Part shown: in pieces, positions 7,123-8,139 of the stretch
Position numbering within the stretch: position 1 is the stretch's first letter
Layout of the letters: each line of letters starts with the position of its first letter
DNA from: Eubacteriales Family XIII. Incertae Sedis bacterium
GTDB taxonomy: Bacteria > Bacillota > Clostridia > Peptostreptococcales > Anaerovoracaceae
Reading direction: 5' to 3'
Assembly: GCA_031254995.1 (NCBI GenBank)
Contig: JAIRTJ010000047.1
Location: forward strand, 1 to 8,139
Length of the DNA: 8,139 nucleotides
Notes under the pieces: generated by a model
The model's database searches: none
What the model was told of the DNA's origin: nothing
The model's input: the letters and a program-made list of their open reading frames with translations, nothing else
Position numbers and translations under genes: made by a program

Positions 7123-7162
7123 GAAGGGTGTTTTGCCACTCTACTTTATTTTAACCGCTCCA
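7123..7162 (-). repeat. Terminal inverted repeat upstream of OrfA
   Basis: On the minus strand it starts TGGAGCGGTTAAAAT, then AAAGTAGAGT, then AAAACACCC, matching the opposite end. It lies 29 nt upstream of the chosen OrfA start, so the OrfA promoter probably overlaps it. Confidence 0.75.
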
Positions 7163-7164
7163 TA

Positions 7165-7192
7165 TTGACTTTTCGCTGATTTTGGGTAAAAT
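7165..7192 (+). promoter_or_regulatory. Promoter for the tandem-repeat RNA and toxin gene
   Basis: TTGACT (7165-7170) and TAAAAT (7187-7192) are 16 nt apart. The -35 starts two bases outside the insertion sequence end, so the promoter is not supplied by the element but is squeezed right against it. Transcription would begin near 7199, exactly at a GUAA-loop hairpin. Confidence 0.65.
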
Positions 7193-7221
7193 ATAAGTGT
7201 GTCGTAAGACACGAAAATACT

Positions 7222-7306
7222 CGCCGCGCACCGGAGCGGGGTATAAAAAAAGGCTCGACAAATTTTCGCCGCATACCGGAGCGGGGTACAAAAAAAGGCT
7301 TGAAAA
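7222..7306 (+). repeat. Two 45-nt direct tandem repeats
   Basis: Unit 1 is 7222-7266. Unit 2 starts at 7267 and stays similar to about 7306, agreeing at 35 of the first 40 positions. The shared core is CGCCGC, two variable bases, ACCGGAGCGGGGTA, one variable base, A7, GGCT. The two adjacent changes (GC to AT) fall where a loop is predicted, leaving the CCGC/GCGG stem intact. Confidence 0.9.
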
Positions 7307-7309
7307 TCG

Positions 7310-7336
7310 CACCCCTGCCGCCAGTCGGCGGGGGTG
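7310..7336 (+). terminator. GC-rich hairpin between repeat RNA and toxin gene
   Basis: CACCC (7310-7314) pairs with GGGTG (7332-7336), and CCGCC (7318-7322) with GGCGG (7327-7331), around an AGTC loop with a 3-nt bulge on the left side. Only TT follows, so termination should be partial. That is what type III systems need: much antitoxin RNA and a little toxin mRNA by read-through. Confidence 0.55.
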
Positions 7337-7359
7337 TTCCGTTAAAGGGGCAAAAGTGA

Positions 7360-7869
7360 ATGAACGAAAGCGATATTAAACCCGGTTACGTCTATCACAT
7401 CAAGAATACGTACTTTAACGCGGTCAATGACGACAAGCTCATGAGAAACCATGAGGGCGGTTCGTACCGTCCCACCTATTTTTGTGTCAAAGATGAAAAG
7501 TCAGGATTGTTGTGGGTAATCCCTATGAGCAGCCGAACCGAGAAGTACAGGGTGTATATGCAAAAGGATATTGACCGTTACGGCAAGTGCCTAAAAATCG
7601 TCATTGGTGAATATGCAAGCGTCAACGCTGTTTTTTTGCTTCAAAATATGTTTCCCGTACTGCCGAAATACATAGACCATATCCATTTGGTGAAAAGTAA
7701 TCCCGTACCTGTCAACACGCGCTTGCAAGCAGTCATCGACCGCAATTTCCGCGAGGTGCTACGGTTGCACCGCAAGGGCGTCAAAATCGTTTTTCCGAAC
7801 ATTACGCGCCTTGAAAAACTGATGTTAGACGAACTGACCTCCGAAAGCCGTAAACCCTCTATATTATAG
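7360..7869 (+). CDS. Probable type III toxin-antitoxin endoribonuclease toxin (ToxN/AbiQ superfamily, CptN/TenpN-like)
   Basis: The protein has 169 residues, is basic, and has no signal peptide or membrane segment, so it should act in the cytoplasm. AAAGGGG (7344-7350) precedes the ATG by 9 nt. The N-terminal pattern GYVYHIKNTYF (9-19), RPTYFCVKD (37-45), then LLWVIPMSSRTEKY (50-63) parallels ToxN (FYTISSKYI ... YLAPLTSPKKW); Ser58 would align with the nucleolytic Ser53 of ToxN. Later blocks are GKCLKIVIGEY (75-85), FLLQNMFPVLPKYIDHIHLV (92-111) and a C-terminal helical part with HRKGVKIVFP (137-146). Toxins of this family cut mRNA and their own antitoxin RNA in A-rich sites and can cause phage abortive infection. 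The strongest support is context: promoter, tandem repeats and hairpin directly upstream. Lower G+C than the upstream operon and the adjacent insertion sequence suggest transfer. The exact subfamily is uncertain. Confidence 0.72.
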   Translation: MNESDIKPGYVYHIKNTYFNAVNDDKLMRNHEGGSYRPTYFCVKDEKSGLLWVIPMSSRTEKYRVYMQKDIDRYGKCLKIVIGEYASVNAVFLLQNMFPVLPKYIDHIHLVKSNPVPVNTRLQAVIDRNFREVLRLHRKGVKIVFPNITRLEKLMLDELTSESRKPSIL

Positions 7870-7955
7870 GCAAATCCGTATTTTGCCTTGCAGGGGTAAT
7901 AGCAGAGCAAGACAAACTGTTTTTATCTGCAAAAAACTCTATTTGAATAGACTGT

Positions 7956-7980
7956 CCTGAACCATAGAATCTATGTCAGG
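7956..7980. repeat. Imperfect palindrome downstream of the toxin gene
   Basis: CCTGA...TCAGG and CATAG...CTATG nest around an AAT centre, with an extra AC on the left side. It lies in the gene-free stretch between the toxin stop and the minus-strand terminator. A short GGCAAA/TTTGCC hairpin right at the toxin stop (7869-7887) is the only other candidate for ending the toxin message. Confidence 0.4.
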
Positions 7981-8009
7981 AACGTCTTTCGACACCGAGT
8001 CATGCAAAC

Positions 8010-8068
8010 AAGCAAAAAACAAAAACAGGAGCGCGACCGACAGCCTAAAAGCTGACAGTCGCGCCCCT
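8010..8068 (-). terminator. Strong intrinsic terminator for a minus-strand gene
   Basis: AGGAGCGCGAC (8027-8037) pairs with GTCGCGCCCCT (8058-8068) with one mismatch, and the inner CAGC/GCTG extends the stem around a CTAAAA loop. On the minus strand the stem is followed by GTTTTTGTTTTTTGC, a classic U-rich tract. It lies 18 nt past the TGA of a frame entering from beyond the window. Confidence 0.75.
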
Positions 8069-8085
8069 GCGCGTACATACATGGT

Positions 8086-8139
8086 TCAGTCCCGGATTTT
8101 AGTGTCAGTATAATCCCCTTTCCTGGTCAAGTCCTTTAG
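8086..8139 (-). CDS. Last codons of an unidentified minus-strand gene (5' part outside window)
   Basis: The minus-strand frame from the window edge reads LKDLTRKGDYTDTKIRD and then TGA at 8088-8086, followed closely by a strong minus-strand terminator. The arrangement suggests the true 3' end of a gene convergent with the toxin gene. Seventeen codons are too few to name a family. It could also be chance, since another minus frame is open for part of the same distance. Confidence 0.4.
   Translation of the reverse strand, partial: LKDLTRKGDYTDTKIRD

Larger units (their letters stand above)
5851..7162 (-). mobile_element. IS3-family insertion sequence (IS150-like), 1312 bp
   Basis: The ends begin TGGAG and finish CTCCA, giving the TG...CA termini usual in the IS3 family. 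The two ends align over about 40 columns with 30 identities and one gap, including blocks AGAGT and AAAACACCC. Inside are OrfA and OrfB on the minus strand, linked by a -1 slippery site, with a complete DDE triad, so the element may be active. The flanks (AAC on the left, TAT on the right) show no 3-5 bp target duplication. This suggests an old insertion, a rearrangement at one end, or slightly misplaced ends. Confidence 0.85.
7199..7336 (+). ncRNA. Candidate type III antitoxin RNA precursor (tandem repeats)
   Basis: The predicted transcript starts with a perfect 5-bp hairpin, GTGTC-GTAA-GACAC (7199-7212), whose loop fits the GNRA form. Two 45-nt repeats follow, each with an A7 tract, and a GC hairpin ends the segment. 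In type III toxin-antitoxin systems the toxin cuts such a precursor within A-rich sites into one-repeat RNAs that fold as pseudoknots and bind and inhibit the toxin. Cutting at the two A7 tracts (7245-7251 and 7290-7296) would release exactly one full 45-nt unit. Each unit can form CCGC/GCGG, plus an ACC/GGT pairing that could make a pseudoknot. Processing and inhibition are inferred from the family, not seen. Confidence 0.6.

Noticed and set aside
7165..7192. Hybrid promoter created by the IS end.
   Set aside because: Both boxes lie outside the element; its terminus adds no -35.
7222..7306. CRISPR array.
   Set aside because: The units are directly adjacent, without unique spacers, only two copies are present, and no cas gene is in view.
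7197..7379. A 60-codon frame with a repeated peptide (SPRTGAGYKKRLD / SPHTGAGYKKRLE).
   Set aside because: The repeat is 45 nt, a multiple of three, so any open frame through it repeats. It has no ribosome binding site, a GTG start at the predicted transcript start, and it crosses the hairpin and the toxin start. RNA repeats explain it better.
8085..8114. Plus-strand promoter with TATAAT at 8109-8114.
   Set aside because: The -35 candidate (TTCAGT) is poor, and the region seems to be the end of a minus-strand gene.

Overview
The window looks like a piece of an anaerobic Firmicutes (Clostridia-like) chromosome. The reasons are a butyrate-type CoA-transferase/acyl-CoA dehydrogenase/Etf gene set, a secondary alcohol dehydrogenase close to the Clostridium beijerinckii enzyme, strong AGGAGG-type ribosome binding sites, and IS3- and IS256-type mobile DNA. 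No exact species can be named from the sequence.

Positions 1-4060 hold a plus-strand metabolic operon: the 3' part of a butyryl-CoA:acetate CoA-transferase gene (but), then bcd, etfB and etfA. Together these give the last steps of butyrate formation: crotonyl-CoA is reduced by Bcd with EtfAB as electron partner, and butyryl-CoA is then exchanged with acetate to give butyrate and acetyl-CoA. Both Etf subunits read like the Bacillus type, so electron bifurcation should not be assumed. A branched hairpin with a T tract closes the operon at about 4113-4176.

Positions 4061-4607 are a gene-free stretch. It holds the terminator, a short antisense remnant of an IS256-type transposase, a few weak signals, and a good sigma-70-type promoter (4507-4535). 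That promoter serves a single-gene unit encoding an NADP(H)-type secondary alcohol dehydrogenase (4608-5675), which ends in its own hairpin.

Positions 5851-7162 are a complete-looking IS3-family (IS150-like) insertion sequence on the minus strand. It has imperfect ~40-bp terminal inverted repeats, OrfA and OrfB, and a textbook -1 slippery heptamer joining them into a ~396-residue transposase with an intact DD(35)E triad.

The most notable part is 7165-7869, directly beside the insertion sequence: a promoter, a predicted 5' hairpin with a GUAA loop, two 45-nt tandem repeats each carrying an A7 tract, a GC-rich hairpin, and then a 169-residue protein with a ToxN/AbiQ-like P-[LM]-[ST]-S motif. 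This is the architecture of a type III toxin-antitoxin system, with an RNA antitoxin made of tandem repeats and an endoribonuclease toxin (CptIN/TenpIN/ToxIN-like). The window ends with palindromes and a strong minus-strand terminator just past the last codons of a minus-strand gene that enters from beyond position 8139.
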